Of a stretch of 64,000 nt of DNA, positions 1 through 7,886 are shown one piece after another. Under the pieces are notes generated by a model. It made no database searches and had not been told where the DNA came from. It saw only the letters and a program-made list of their open reading frames with translations. Each line of letters opens with the position of its first letter. The first letter of the stretch is position 1. The translations under genes were made by a program, and so were the position numbers. Source of the stretch: Collinsella sp. (GTDB lineage: Bacteria; Actinomycetota; Coriobacteriia; Coriobacteriales; Coriobacteriaceae); contig DXZU01000030.1 in the NCBI GenBank assembly GCA_019419525.1, forward strand, positions 51,754 through 115,753. Direction: 5' to 3'.

Positions 1-1
1 C

Positions 2-928
2 GGCACCGACGGTTATTTCCCCGGCGACGAAACGCATCCGCAAGATTTCGACCTCATCGAGGGCAACGCCTGCGCCATCTCGCTCGCAAAGATCGGCAAC
101 ACGCCATGGGCACAGTGCTTCGCCACGTTTGTCCCCGACGAGATTCCCACCGCCCACGCCGCGCGCTTCCAGGCGCAAATCATGGCGCATATGAGCGGCC
201 AGGCAATGCTCAACCACGACCGCATGGTCAACGTGCGCAGCGCCGCAGACATTCGCCCCGCGCTCAAGGACGGCAAGGTCGCTTGCATCCACACCATCGA
301 AAACGCCACGTTCTTTGCCGAGGACCCCGCGCTGATCGAGGTGCTTAAGAGCCTGGGCGTACTCATGTCATCACTCAGCTGGAACGCGCAGGGACCGCTC
401 GCGAGCGGCCACGACACCCACGCCGGCCTCACCGCCGCCGGCATCGAGGCGCTCACGCAGATGGAGCACGCCGGCATGGTACTCGACGTCTCCCACCTCA
501 ACGATGAGTGCTTTGACGAGGTTGTCGCCCACGCCACGCGTCCCTTCGTCGCCAGCCACTCCAACTCCCGCACCGTCTGCGGCGTCAAGCGCAACCTCAC
601 CGACGACCAGTTCCGCACCATTCGCGACATGGGCGGTATCGTCGGCCTCAACTACTGCAGCGAGTTCCTCTCCAGCGACGCAACCGACAAGACAGCCGCA
701 GACGTCACCTTCGACCAGCTGGCGGCACATATCGAACACTGGCTCGACCTGGGTGGCGAGGACGTCATCGCGCTCGGCGGCGACTGGGACGGTGCCACGG
801 TGCCCGTCTTCCTCTCCGATGCCAGCAAGATGCCCGAATTCCAGAACATGCTCTCCAAGCACTTTGGCAAGACCGTGATGCAGAAGCTCTGCAGCGACAA
901 CGCGCTTGCCTTCTTTGAGCGTTATTAA
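2..928 (+). CDS. Membrane dipeptidase family M19 (5' partial)
   Basis: Zinc dipeptidase of the renal/membrane dipeptidase family, which hydrolyses dipeptides. The frame is open from the first bases of the window, so the start and the N-terminal HxD metal site lie upstream. Visible family marks, in order, are the bridging-glutamate region (HTIENA), the DVSHL histidine, ASHSN and the late GGDWDGA aspartate motif. These are the expected M19 metal-ligand blocks, so the enzyme looks intact as far as it can be seen. The stop is TAA, followed 17 nt later by a hairpin. The natural substrate cannot be told; family members also act on D-Ala-containing dipeptides. The family call is firm. Confidence 0.9.
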   Translation, partial: GTDGYFPGDETHPQDFDLIEGNACAISLAKIGNTPWAQCFATFVPDEIPTAHAARFQAQIMAHMSGQAMLNHDRMVNVRSAADIRPALKDGKVACIHTIENATFFAEDPALIEVLKSLGVLMSSLSWNAQGPLASGHDTHAGLTAAGIEALTQMEHAGMVLDVSHLNDECFDEVVAHATRPFVASHSNSRTVCGVKRNLTDDQFRTIRDMGGIVGLNYCSEFLSSDATDKTAADVTFDQLAAHIEHWLDLGGEDVIALGGDWDGATVPVFLSDASKMPEFQNMLSKHFGKTVMQKLCSDNALAFFERY

Positions 929-945
929 TTTCACATCCCTTGAGC

Positions 946-979
946 GGGCCGGCATGCCGAACGGTCGACATGCCGGCCC
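946..979 (+). terminator. Hairpin after the dipeptidase gene
   Basis: GGGCCGGCATG pairs perfectly with CATGCCGGCCC across a 12-nt loop, just after the dipeptidase stop. There is no clear T run, so it may be a weak terminator or an mRNA 3'-end stabiliser. It also argues against an ATG at 940 as the start of the next gene, because that ATG would lie upstream of the stem and the stem would be coding. Confidence 0.5.
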
Positions 980-1002
980 GGCTCCAATCTGAAGGACCGC
1001 TT

Positions 1003-1779
1003 TTGACGCAGCAATTTACGATTTTCGTATCCCGACCGGATGGGACGCCCATCCCCGTCGTCGTTACCAAAAAGTGCGTCAAGAACTTCAACCTACGCGT
1101 CACATCGAGCGGCGAGGTCCACGCCAGCGCACCGATCGGCGCCAGCCGCGAGCGTATCGAGGCATTCGTTCAACGTAACAGTGCCTGGATTGTCAACCGA
1201 CTTGCCCAGCGTGAGCAACGTCAGGCGACGGCGCAAGAGCCACTCAGCCCCTCGTCCATCATTGCACTTTGGGGCAAGCCCATCACGGTACAGGACGCAC
1301 TCGATCACAACTTCGCATCACCCGCACCGCGGCCCAAGCAAGCAACCTTCGCAAGGTTTATGGGTGTCGACGAGCCAGGTGGGCGCGTGCAGGCAAAGCA
1401 GCGCACAGCCCTCGACGGCCTAACGCGCAAAGAACTCCAGACCCGTATCGACCAACTCTATACATCCGAGGTCGCCGCAGCGCTACGCGACATGGTGCAC
1501 GCATACGAAATCGCAATGGGCGTCACCGTGGCCCGTGTCTCCGTGCGCAGCATGAAGACACGTTGGGGCTCATGCACGCCCAAGACCGGAGCCATTCGCA
1601 TCGCATGCGAACTTGCCGCCTATCCCATCGAGTGTCTCGACATGGTTGTCGCCCACGAGCTCGTCCACTTGCTCGAGCCAAGCCACAATCAGCGGTTTCA
1701 CGCCCTGCTCGACACGTACTGCCCCAACAATAGAGCTCTGTCGCAGCGGCTCAAGCAGCCACCCCTCAACAAGCTCTAG
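1003..1779 (+). CDS. YgjP/DUF45-type zinc metallopeptidase
   Basis: About 258 residues. The C-terminal half carries HELVHLLEPSHNQRFHALL, which is the HExxH zinc motif with the downstream HxxxF typical of the YgjP/DUF45 (WLM-like) family. Just before it is TRWGSCTPKTG, a block highly conserved in the family. The function of these proteins is poorly known; they are presumed cytoplasmic peptidases. I chose the TTG at 1003 because GAAGGA lies 6 nt upstream. An in-frame ATG at 940 would put the intergenic hairpin inside the coding sequence. The gene converges on folB with only 6 nt between the two stops and no obvious terminator. Confidence 0.8.
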   Translation: MTQQFTIFVSRPDGTPIPVVVTKKCVKNFNLRVTSSGEVHASAPIGASRERIEAFVQRNSAWIVNRLAQREQRQATAQEPLSPSSIIALWGKPITVQDALDHNFASPAPRPKQATFARFMGVDEPGGRVQAKQRTALDGLTRKELQTRIDQLYTSEVAAALRDMVHAYEIAMGVTVARVSVRSMKTRWGSCTPKTGAIRIACELAAYPIECLDMVVAHELVHLLEPSHNQRFHALLDTYCPNNRALSQRLKQPPLNKL

Positions 1780-1785
1780 CGTCGA

Positions 1786-2271
1786 CTAGCGCACGCGCTC
1801 GATCTCGACGCCACAGCTTGCCAGGGGCAGGCCAACAGGCGCCCACGGCTTATCGAGTTTGATGCGCACACCAAGCAGCGAGGGATAACGGCGCAGCAGC
1901 ATCTGGGCCGTACCCTCAGCTGCGGCCTCGATGAGCTTAAACGTATGCTCGCGCAGATAGCCATCGACATCGTGGCACACCGAGCCATAGTCAATCGAGG
2001 CGTCCAGGTTATCGTGCTCCCCCGCTGCACGCAGGTCGGCATAGAGTACCAAGGACACGATGAACTTCTGGCCCAGCGCGTTCTCCTCGGGATACACGCC
2101 ATGGTTGGCAAAGACCTCGAGACCGTCGATAGTAATGCGGTCGGCATGGCGCAGATCGTCATAGCTCACGTGGGGCACCGCCGTTGCGGTGGATATTTCG
2201 CCCCTTCCACGGCGGGCGAGCTCGGCGCCTTCAGTCCTGGTTGCATTCTCGGGCAGTTTCTTGTTGCTCAT
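1786..2271 (-). CDS. folB: Dihydroneopterin aldolase
   Basis: Converts 7,8-dihydroneopterin to 6-hydroxymethyl-dihydropterin and glycolaldehyde in folate synthesis. The 161-residue protein has the FolB core from about residue 44 (DRITIDGLEVFANHGVYPEEN...GQKF), followed by the DYGSVC segment and the LIEAAAEGTA helix. The roughly 40-residue N-terminal extension is longer than usual for FolB and shows no recognisable domain. The start is supported by GAAGGAGA 7 nt upstream of the ATG. It is the last gene of the folE-HD-folB set. folP and folK are not in the window. Confidence 0.88.
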   Translation of the reverse strand: MSNKKLPENATRTEGAELARRGRGEISTATAVPHVSYDDLRHADRITIDGLEVFANHGVYPEENALGQKFIVSLVLYADLRAAGEHDNLDASIDYGSVCHDVDGYLREHTFKLIEAAAEGTAQMLLRRYPSLLGVRIKLDKPWAPVGLPLASCGVEIERVR

Positions 2272-2314
2272 CGCGATCGTCTCCTTCGTTTAGAACCCCG
2301 ACCGCGCAAACTAA

Positions 2315-2896
2315 CTACACGCGAATCGACAGGTTCTTTTTATCGTCGCTCCAGTTGCAAGCATTGCGCGCGGGGCATGCAAAGCAGGCGCGCGACGCTT
2401 TGTCGGCTGCATAGAGCAGACGCTCAAGCGGTTGGCTGTTCACGCGCAGCTTTCGATGGCCCAGAATGGCCGTCTTAATGGCTGCGGCATCGGCCGGCTC
2501 AAACGCCACGTCATCGGGCATGCCGCCGAGAATCGCATCAGCGACGCGTTCGCTTACAACATCATGGGATATACCCGATTCATACTGTTCATCTTTGCCG
2601 ATATCGTGAAGAAGTGCCGTGGCGTAGATGACCTCGCGGTCAAACTCGAGCTGTTCCTCGAGATTCTTGATCCACATAATGCGAGCGACATCGAGCAGAT
2701 GGTCAATACCATGGCGGCAGAAGATGCGCCCCGATTCCAACTGTGCAATGTTGCCCAGATGTCGCCGGAACAGCCCGTTGGCACAAATGTAATCAATGCG
2801 AGGCATGGCACCAAAGGGGGCCAAGCCCGAAGCCATAAAGCCGCGACGCGACGTCCCCTCATCGGTCTTCGATGTAAAGTCGTTGACGACCCTCAT
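2315..2896 (-). CDS. HD-domain phosphohydrolase in the folate operon
   Basis: A 193-residue HD-superfamily metal hydrolase. The HD pattern is visible as CRHGIDH (first His), ALLHDIGKDEQY (HD pair) and a later LLYAADKAS helix. It ends in a cysteine-rich tail (CFACPARNAC followed by NWSDDKKN) that could bind a metal. The ATG at 2896 lies one base past the folE stop, so the two genes are translationally close; a longer frame would overlap folE. Placement between folE and folB suggests action on a pterin, possibly removing phosphate from dihydroneopterin triphosphate, but that is inference. Other HD roles (nucleotidase, ppGpp-type) cannot be excluded. Confidence 0.75.
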   Translation of the reverse strand: MRVVNDFTSKTDEGTSRRGFMASGLAPFGAMPRIDYICANGLFRRHLGNIAQLESGRIFCRHGIDHLLDVARIMWIKNLEEQLEFDREVIYATALLHDIGKDEQYESGISHDVVSERVADAILGGMPDDVAFEPADAAAIKTAILGHRKLRVNSQPLERLLYAADKASRACFACPARNACNWSDDKKNLSIRV

Positions 2897-2897
2897 G

Positions 2898-3455
2898 CTA
2901 ACGTCCCAGCATCCTAAAGAATCGCTCCTCGAGCGCGGGATCGGTCTCAAAGACGCCGCGGCGAGCGAGCGTCACGGTCTTGGTGCCGGGCTTTTGCACG
3001 CCACGCATCGTCATGCACATGTGCTCGGCCTCCATCAGCACGATCGCTCCCTGGGGAGCAAGATAGTCCATGAGGGCATCGGCAACCTGCGCACACAGCT
3101 GCTCCTGCAGCTGCAGACGGCGGGCGTAGACCTCAACCGTGCGGGCAAGTTTAGAAAGCCCCGCCACGCGACCGTTAGGGATGTAGCCGATGGCAGCCTT
3201 GCCATAAAACGGCAGCAGATGGTGCTCGCACAGCGAGTAAAACGTAATGTCGCGCTCGATAACCAAATCGTTCGAAGCGACGGCAAAGGTTTTGGACAGG
3301 TGCTCCTCGGCACTCTGGTCCATACCACCGGCGATCTCACCATACATACGGGCAACGCGCGCCGGGGTCTCCAGCAGGCCCTCACGAGTTGGGTCCTCGC
3401 CTATGCCCTCAAGCAACAGCTTAATGGCGGCCTCGACTTTTTCCTGATCGACCAT
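2898..3455 (-). CDS. folE: GTP cyclohydrolase I
   Basis: Makes 7,8-dihydroneopterin triphosphate from GTP, the first step of folate synthesis. At 185 residues it is normal length. Zinc ligands are visible in the [20 protein letters not shown] block and in the later [12 protein letters not shown] block. The family end TDPALEERF is also present. It follows nrdG after 66 nt and is nearly fused to the HD gene, so it is probably cotranscribed with nrdDG. Confidence 0.95.
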   Translation of the reverse strand: MVDQEKVEAAIKLLLEGIGEDPTREGLLETPARVARMYGEIAGGMDQSAEEHLSKTFAVASNDLVIERDITFYSLCEHHLLPFYGKAAIGYIPNGRVAGLSKLARTVEVYARRLQLQEQLCAQVADALMDYLAPQGAIVLMEAEHMCMTMRGVQKPGTKTVTLARRGVFETDPALEERFFRMLGR

Positions 3456-3521
3456 CTGGGCCTCACTTTTCCGATTTCACGTTCGCGCTATGGTACCACG
3501 CCCTTTGGCATCGGCCACAAG

Positions 3522-4103
3522 CTACATAGTATGGGTCGAATAGACTGGATCGTCCCGCCAAAGCTCCACAGCGTCGCAAAGCGCAACGCCCTCACGCACA
3601 GCACGGGCGCGCGTGGCGTTCATATCAATCACGCGCTGATTGCTCGAGCCTCTAAAGCGCAACGAGATATCGTACAGATCCTGAACGAACGGGCCGTCCA
3701 CCAACATGTCGAGGCAGGCCAGGATACGGTCCGTCACCTCGGTATGGTGACGACCACCCGGCATAAGCTCCTCGAGCACGTCGCCGGTAAAGCACCAAAT
3801 GGTCTTGCCCGACCCCGCAGGATAGGCCGCACGCACGCGTTCGATAAAGTCAACAAGCCCCGCCTGATTCTCGGGCTCCATAGGCTCGCCGCCCAGAATC
3901 GTCAGGCCGTCAATAAAGGGATGATCGAGGCTCTCGATAATCTTGTCCTCGACGGCACGATCGAACGGCTCACCCGCAGCAAAGTCCCACGCGACAGAGT
4001 TAAAGCAATTCTTGCACCCACGACGGCACCCGCTCACAAACAGAGAAGTACGAACGCCTTCCCCATCAGCAATGTCGAAATACTTAATGTTCGCGTAGTT
4101 CAT
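3522..4103 (-). CDS. nrdG: Anaerobic ribonucleotide reductase activating protein
   Basis: Radical-SAM activase that installs the glycyl radical on NrdD. At 193 residues the start MNYANIKYFDIADGEG is typical of the family, and SGCRRGCKNCFN supplies the CxxxCxxC cluster ligands. TILGGEP is the SAM-binding GGE block. The start at 4103 is chosen because AGGAAGG lies 6 nt upstream. A longer frame would read through one arm of the neighbouring long hairpin. It is separated from nrdD by 426 nt holding two large nested hairpins, an unusual gap for this gene pair. Confidence 0.93.
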   Translation of the reverse strand: MNYANIKYFDIADGEGVRTSLFVSGCRRGCKNCFNSVAWDFAAGEPFDRAVEDKIIESLDHPFIDGLTILGGEPMEPENQAGLVDFIERVRAAYPAGSGKTIWCFTGDVLEELMPGGRHHTEVTDRILACLDMLVDGPFVQDLYDISLRFRGSSNQRVIDMNATRARAVREGVALCDAVELWRDDPVYSTHTM

Positions 4104-4117
4104 AGGTAACCTTCCTG

Positions 4118-4203
4118 GGGGTCTGGAGTATATCATCCCGTCCTCAGACATTCTCGGCCTTCGGCCTGCGAAACTGCGGGCGGGACGATATACTCCAGAC
4201 CCC
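4118..4203. repeat. Nested long-hairpin element A
   Basis: Two 23-nt arms (4118-4140 and 4181-4203) are complementary except for one G-T wobble. The 40-nt interior holds a smaller hairpin (GGCC TTCG GGCC type). Read on the minus strand, the interior starts CCCGCAG and ends ATGTCTGAGGA, matching the signature of elements D and E. It sits directly upstream of the nrdG ribosome binding site. Confidence 0.7.
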
Positions 4204-4384
4204 TCGCGAGCGATACTCAATGAACGTAGCGAACATCGAGTATAGGGTTCGAGGTCTAATAAAAACTTTGTTGCAGCTCAACCGTCATCGCAAGCAAAGC
4301 GTTGTTGCAAGTCAACTCATGTCCGCTAAGAACTTCGAGGAGTGAGCAGACCACGAGCTGCATCTCAGTTACGTCAACTTGACT

Positions 4385-4514
4385 GCCCCGTAGCGAGGCC
4401 CCGGACCTTTGCTCGATATGAGTTCCGCACGAACAGGAGGCGCCAGTGGCGCCTCCGTCGTGAGCCAGGACTGTCCGAAATAGCGAGTAAAGGTCCGGGG
4501 CCTCGCTACGGGGC
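4385..4514. repeat. Nested long-hairpin element B
   Basis: Arms of 31 nt (4385-4415 and 4484-4514) match at 30 of 31 positions. The interior holds a perfect inner hairpin, GGAGGCGCC/GGCGCCTCC, flanked by TTCCGCA on the left and GAGCCAGGAC on the right. These flanks are weakly similar to the signature of elements D and E. It begins 15 nt past the nrdD stop. The stretch between elements A and B (4204-4384) shows nothing recognisable. Confidence 0.72.
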
Positions 4515-4529
4515 GGCCTGGGATGGTTA

Positions 4530-6752
4530 TTAGAGATGCAGCACGCGGTCGCGGATCTCCTCGGTTCGACCCTGGTTCCAGAACTGGGTACCGATGTAGC
4601 CGCACGTGCGACGGGCGACGTTCATCTTCTCCTGGTCACGATTGCCGCAATTGGGGCACTCCCACACCAGCTTACCGTCGTCCTCGACAATCTTGATCTC
4701 GCCATCGTAGCCGCACACCTGGCAGTAGTCACTCTTGGTGTTGAGCTCGGCGTACATGATGTTGTCGTAGATGTACTGCATCACGCGAATGACAGCCTTG
4801 AGGTTGTCCTGCATGTTGGGAACCTCAACATAGGAGATAGCACCGCCCGGCGAAAGCTGCTGGAACATGCCCTCAAACTTAAGCTTATCGAAGGCGTCGA
4901 TCTCCTCGGACACGTGGACGTGATAGCTGTTGGTAATGTAGCCCTTGTCCGTCACGCCCGGGATAATGCCAAAACGGCGCTGCAGGCACTTGGCGAACTT
5001 GTAGGTCGTCGACTCCAACGGCGTGCCGTACAGCGAGAAGTCAATATCGCTTTCGGCCTTCCACTCGGCGCACTTGTCGTTCATGCGCTGCATGACGGCC
5101 ATGGCAAAGGGCGTGCCCTCCTTCTCGGTGTGGCTGTGGCCCGTCATGTACTTGACGCACTCATACAGGCCGGCATAGCCCAGACTAATGGTGGAGTAAC
5201 CGCCCACGAGCAGCTTGTCGATCGTCTCGCCCTTCTTCAGACGGGCGAGGGCACCGTACTGCCAAAGAATCGGTGCGGCATCCGAAAGCGTACCCATCAG
5301 ACGTTCATGACGGCACAGCAGGGCGCGGTGGCACAGCTCAAGGCGCTCGTCGAAGATCTTCCAGAACTTGTCCATGTCCTGATGCGAGCTCAGCGCGACA
5401 TCGGGCAGGTTGATGGTCACAACGCCCTGGTTAAAGCGACCGTAGTACTTGGGCTTGTTCGGGTCATAGTTCAGCGCGTTGGCCACGTTGTTAAATCCGT
5501 TACCGGAGCGGTCGGGCGTCAGGAAGCTACGGCAACCCATGCAGGTATAGCAGTCGCCGTTGCCCGCGGTCTCGCCCTTCGACAGCTTGAGCTCGCGCAT
5601 CTTCTTCTCGGAGATGTAGTCGGGCACCATGCGCTTGGCGGTGCACTTCGCAGCCAGCTGAGTCAGATAGAAGTACGGGGAATCCTCGTAAACGTTATCG
5701 TCCTCGAGCACATAGATAAGCTTGGGGAACGCCGGAGTGATCCACACGCCTGCCTCGTTCTTGACGCCCTCATAGCGCTGGCGAAGCGTCTCCTCCACGA
5801 TCATGGCAAGGTCGTGCTTCTCCTGCGCCGAGCGAGCCTCGTTGAGATACATGAAGACCGTCACGAACGGCGCCTGGCCATTCGTGGTCATAAGGGTCAC
5901 GACCTGATACTGAATCGTCTGAACGCCGCGACGGATCTCGTCACGCAGGCGATCCTCAACAACCTCGCGGACCTTTTCGGGGGATGCGGAAACGCCGAGC
6001 TCCTCGAGCTCGCGGGCGACCTCGCCGCGAATCTTTTGACGGCTCACCTCGACGAACGGGGCAAGATGGGTCAGTGAAATCGACTGGCCACCGTACTGGG
6101 AGGAAGCAACCTGGGCGATAATCTGCGTCGCGATGTTGCAGGCGGTCGAGAAGCTGTGCGGCTTCTCAATCAGCGTACCCGAGATAACAGTACCGTTCTG
6201 GAGCATATCCTCCAGGTTCACCAGGTCGCAGTTATGCATGTGCTGGGCAAAGTAGTCCGAATCATGGAAGTGAATCAGACCCTCATTGTGAGCATCCACG
6301 ATCTCCTGGGGCAGCAGCACGCGCTGGGTCAGGTCCTTGGAGATCTCGCCGGCCATGTAGTCACGCTGAACGGAATTGACGGTCGGGTTCTTGTTGGAGT
6401 TCTCCTGCTTGACCTCTTCGTTGTTGCACTCGATCAGCGACAGGATCTTGTCATCGGTCGTGTTCTTCTGGCGCTTCAGGCTCTGAACATAGCGATAGAT
6501 GATGTAGTGGCGGGCAACCTCATAGCAGTCGAGACGCATAATCTCGTCCTCGACCAAATCTTGAATCTCCTCGACCGACACGGTGTGGCCCGCGTTCTCG
6601 CATGCCTCGGCGACGTTTTGCGCCGCATAAACCACCTGGCGGTCGGTAAGACGAGAGCTCTCCTCGACCTCCAAGTTTGCGGCGCGGATGGCATTGACGA
6701 TCTTATCGATGTCAAAGACAACCTCGGTGCCGCTGCGCTTGATGATCTTCAT
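4530..6752 (-). CDS. nrdD: Anaerobic ribonucleoside-triphosphate reductase
   Basis: Reduces ribonucleoside triphosphates to deoxyribonucleotides under anoxia using a glycyl radical. The 740 residues hold an ATP-cone at about 1-95 (MKIIKRSGTEVVFDIDKIV...), the catalytic barrel, a four-cysteine zinc site near 680-705 (CQVCGYDG...CPNCGN) and the C-terminal glycyl-radical loop RTCGYIGTQFWNQG. The start at MKIIKRSG has AAGAGG close upstream. The gene heads the transcript to nrdG and the folate genes. Two NrdR boxes around its promoter indicate repression by NrdR. No aerobic class I or class II reductase gene is in the window. Confidence 0.96.
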   Translation of the reverse strand: MKIIKRSGTEVVFDIDKIVNAIRAANLEVEESSRLTDRQVVYAAQNVAEACENAGHTVSVEEIQDLVEDEIMRLDCYEVARHYIIYRYVQSLKRQKNTTDDKILSLIECNNEEVKQENSNKNPTVNSVQRDYMAGEISKDLTQRVLLPQEIVDAHNEGLIHFHDSDYFAQHMHNCDLVNLEDMLQNGTVISGTLIEKPHSFSTACNIATQIIAQVASSQYGGQSISLTHLAPFVEVSRQKIRGEVARELEELGVSASPEKVREVVEDRLRDEIRRGVQTIQYQVVTLMTTNGQAPFVTVFMYLNEARSAQEKHDLAMIVEETLRQRYEGVKNEAGVWITPAFPKLIYVLEDDNVYEDSPYFYLTQLAAKCTAKRMVPDYISEKKMRELKLSKGETAGNGDCYTCMGCRSFLTPDRSGNGFNNVANALNYDPNKPKYYGRFNQGVVTINLPDVALSSHQDMDKFWKIFDERLELCHRALLCRHERLMGTLSDAAPILWQYGALARLKKGETIDKLLVGGYSTISLGYAGLYECVKYMTGHSHTEKEGTPFAMAVMQRMNDKCAEWKAESDIDFSLYGTPLESTTYKFAKCLQRRFGIIPGVTDKGYITNSYHVHVSEEIDAFDKLKFEGMFQQLSPGGAISYVEVPNMQDNLKAVIRVMQYIYDNIMYAELNTKSDYCQVCGYDGEIKIVEDDGKLVWECPNCGNRDQEKMNVARRTCGYIGTQFWNQGRTEEIRDRVLHL

Positions 6753-6976
6753 CCTCTTGCCTCTTTCGCGTCGTAGTCTCATTGCGCTTCAGAGCCAAAC
6801 GATGCCCGGCAGGGCGTGCCCCTGTCTTGCGGCGCCGTCGCGCAATCTGTGTTCTCGATAACCATAGGCCCTCATGCGGACAATCCTCACAGCCAATCAA
6901 GGGGCTCAAAGATCTATCCAAATGGGGCGAATAAGGTCCTCGTTCTCTGTCCGCCATCTATCATACGACAAAGACG

Positions 6977-7024
6977 CATCTATATCCTGTATTCTTTTTT
7001 TAGGTCAAACACAACATATAGTGT
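6977..7024 (-). promoter_or_regulatory. nrdD promoter with paired NrdR boxes
   Basis: On the minus strand, TTGACC (7003-7008) and TATAGA (6979-6984) are 18 bp apart and form a good promoter. ACACTATATGTTGTGT (7009-7024) is a near-perfect NrdR box just upstream of the -35. A weaker box, ATACAGGATATAGATG (6977-6992), overlaps the -10. The box centres are 32 bp apart, the three-turn spacing usual for cooperative NrdR binding. The leader to the nrdD ATG is about 215 nt, and no known riboswitch was recognised in it. The rest of the 6753-7316 gap holds only element C. Confidence 0.75.
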
Positions 7025-7225
7025 TTCAGCAGGTCAAAGCAATTGGTCATTTTGCAGACGCATTATTTATGAGGGGTTCTTGGCAAGTCGGTAAAACGTT
7101 ACCAACACGGCTACCTGCATGGCAGTTATAAAACCCCCTTAGTCAAGCCGCCGACAAATCCTACTAAAACCAAGCCGCTCACGCCAAAAGAATCCAAAAG
7201 ATTATGCTTGACCAACATGTTGCGG

Positions 7226-7305
7226 TCGAATGCCGGCGGACGGAGCGACAGGACTGCAAACGCTCGGAAGACTACAGCCCCGGCACCCCGTCCGCCGGCA
7301 TTCGA
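7226..7305. repeat. Nested long-hairpin element C
   Basis: Two perfect 18-nt complementary arms, TCGAATGCCGGCGGACGG at 7226-7243 and its complement at 7288-7305, enclose 44 nt. The interior holds a small GAGCG/CGCTC stem. It lies 11 nt past the stop of the frameshifted membrane protein gene and could act as its terminator. The internal signature of elements D and E is not evident, so family membership is doubtful. Confidence 0.6.
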
Positions 7306-7316
7306 TAGGCGAGGAA

Positions 7317-7786
7317 CTATTTCTTCTCTTCGTGAGCTATCGTGCGGCCGAGAGCCGCTGTAAAGGGATCGAGCAGCACGCCGGCGATAACCACAAAGGC
7401 CCATCCCTTTGTGACAAGACCTGCCCAACGCGCGAAGAACGTACGGCCTTCAATCGTTCCGAATCCTCCCTGGAAGGCAATCTCGCCAAACCCGATGACC
7501 ATAAAGAGCAGAGTTGCGCCAATAACCGTACCGGCGACTTTTGCCGATGCGCTCCCCTCCTCAAAACCAAAAAAGTCTAGGCACATGCCAACCGTCTTTC
7601 CAAACAGCGGAAGCGCGCTTAACACCTCGGCGATCACCGTGGCGACCACGAGCTGCCCCCAAAACCCGTGGGACTTGTCAGGTCCAAACCGGGTGCCCCC
7701 TCGATAATGGGGAGAAATGCACAGAGCAACAAGGGGTTAAAGAAGCCATTGAGAACGCCGATGACGCGGCCGACGGGAAGCTTCAT
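7317..7786 (-). pseudogene. Small membrane protein, frameshifted
   Basis: An unrecognised hydrophobic protein of about 156 residues with roughly four membrane segments. The start (MKLPVGRVIGVLNGFF, ATG at 7786 with AAAGGA 8 nt upstream) is in one frame. The rest (QLVVATVIAEVLSALPLFGK...) is in another, ending at 7317. The two frames join smoothly if one G is added to the five-G run at 7696-7700, giving IIEGGTRFGPDKS. As written, translation from the ATG ends after about 50 residues. This could be a true pseudogene, a slippage or phase-variable site, or a sequencing error. It lies downstream of the MFS gene beyond a strong terminator. Confidence 0.7.
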
Positions 7787-7815
7787 AGCCTAAATCCTTT
7801 CAGAACAATTGATAG

Positions 7816-7847
7816 AAAAAGGGCCGCCGGCATTTGTCGGCGGCCCC
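7816..7847 (-). terminator. Intrinsic terminator after the MFS gene
   Basis: On the minus strand the stem GGGCCGCCG/CGGCGGCCC with a 7-8 nt loop is followed directly by TTTTT. It lies 40 nt past the MFS stop and probably ends the acyl-metabolism operon. Confidence 0.85.
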
Positions 7848-7886
7848 GATAAAACATGATATGCGGCAAAGCAACTACTCGAGTGG

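Noticed and set aside
940..1002. ATG at 940 as start of the metallopeptidase
   Set aside because: The segment contains a transcriptional hairpin and has no ribosome site; the TTG at 1003 has GAAGGA at proper distance.
4118..4514. Retron or DGR-type msr/msd structure for the nested hairpins
   Set aside because: No reverse transcriptase gene is present in the window and the copies are dispersed with different arms.
6753..6976. Possible riboswitch in the 215-nt nrdD leader
   Set aside because: I found no cobalamin-box or other known riboswitch signature, only unstructured sequence with a few short stems.
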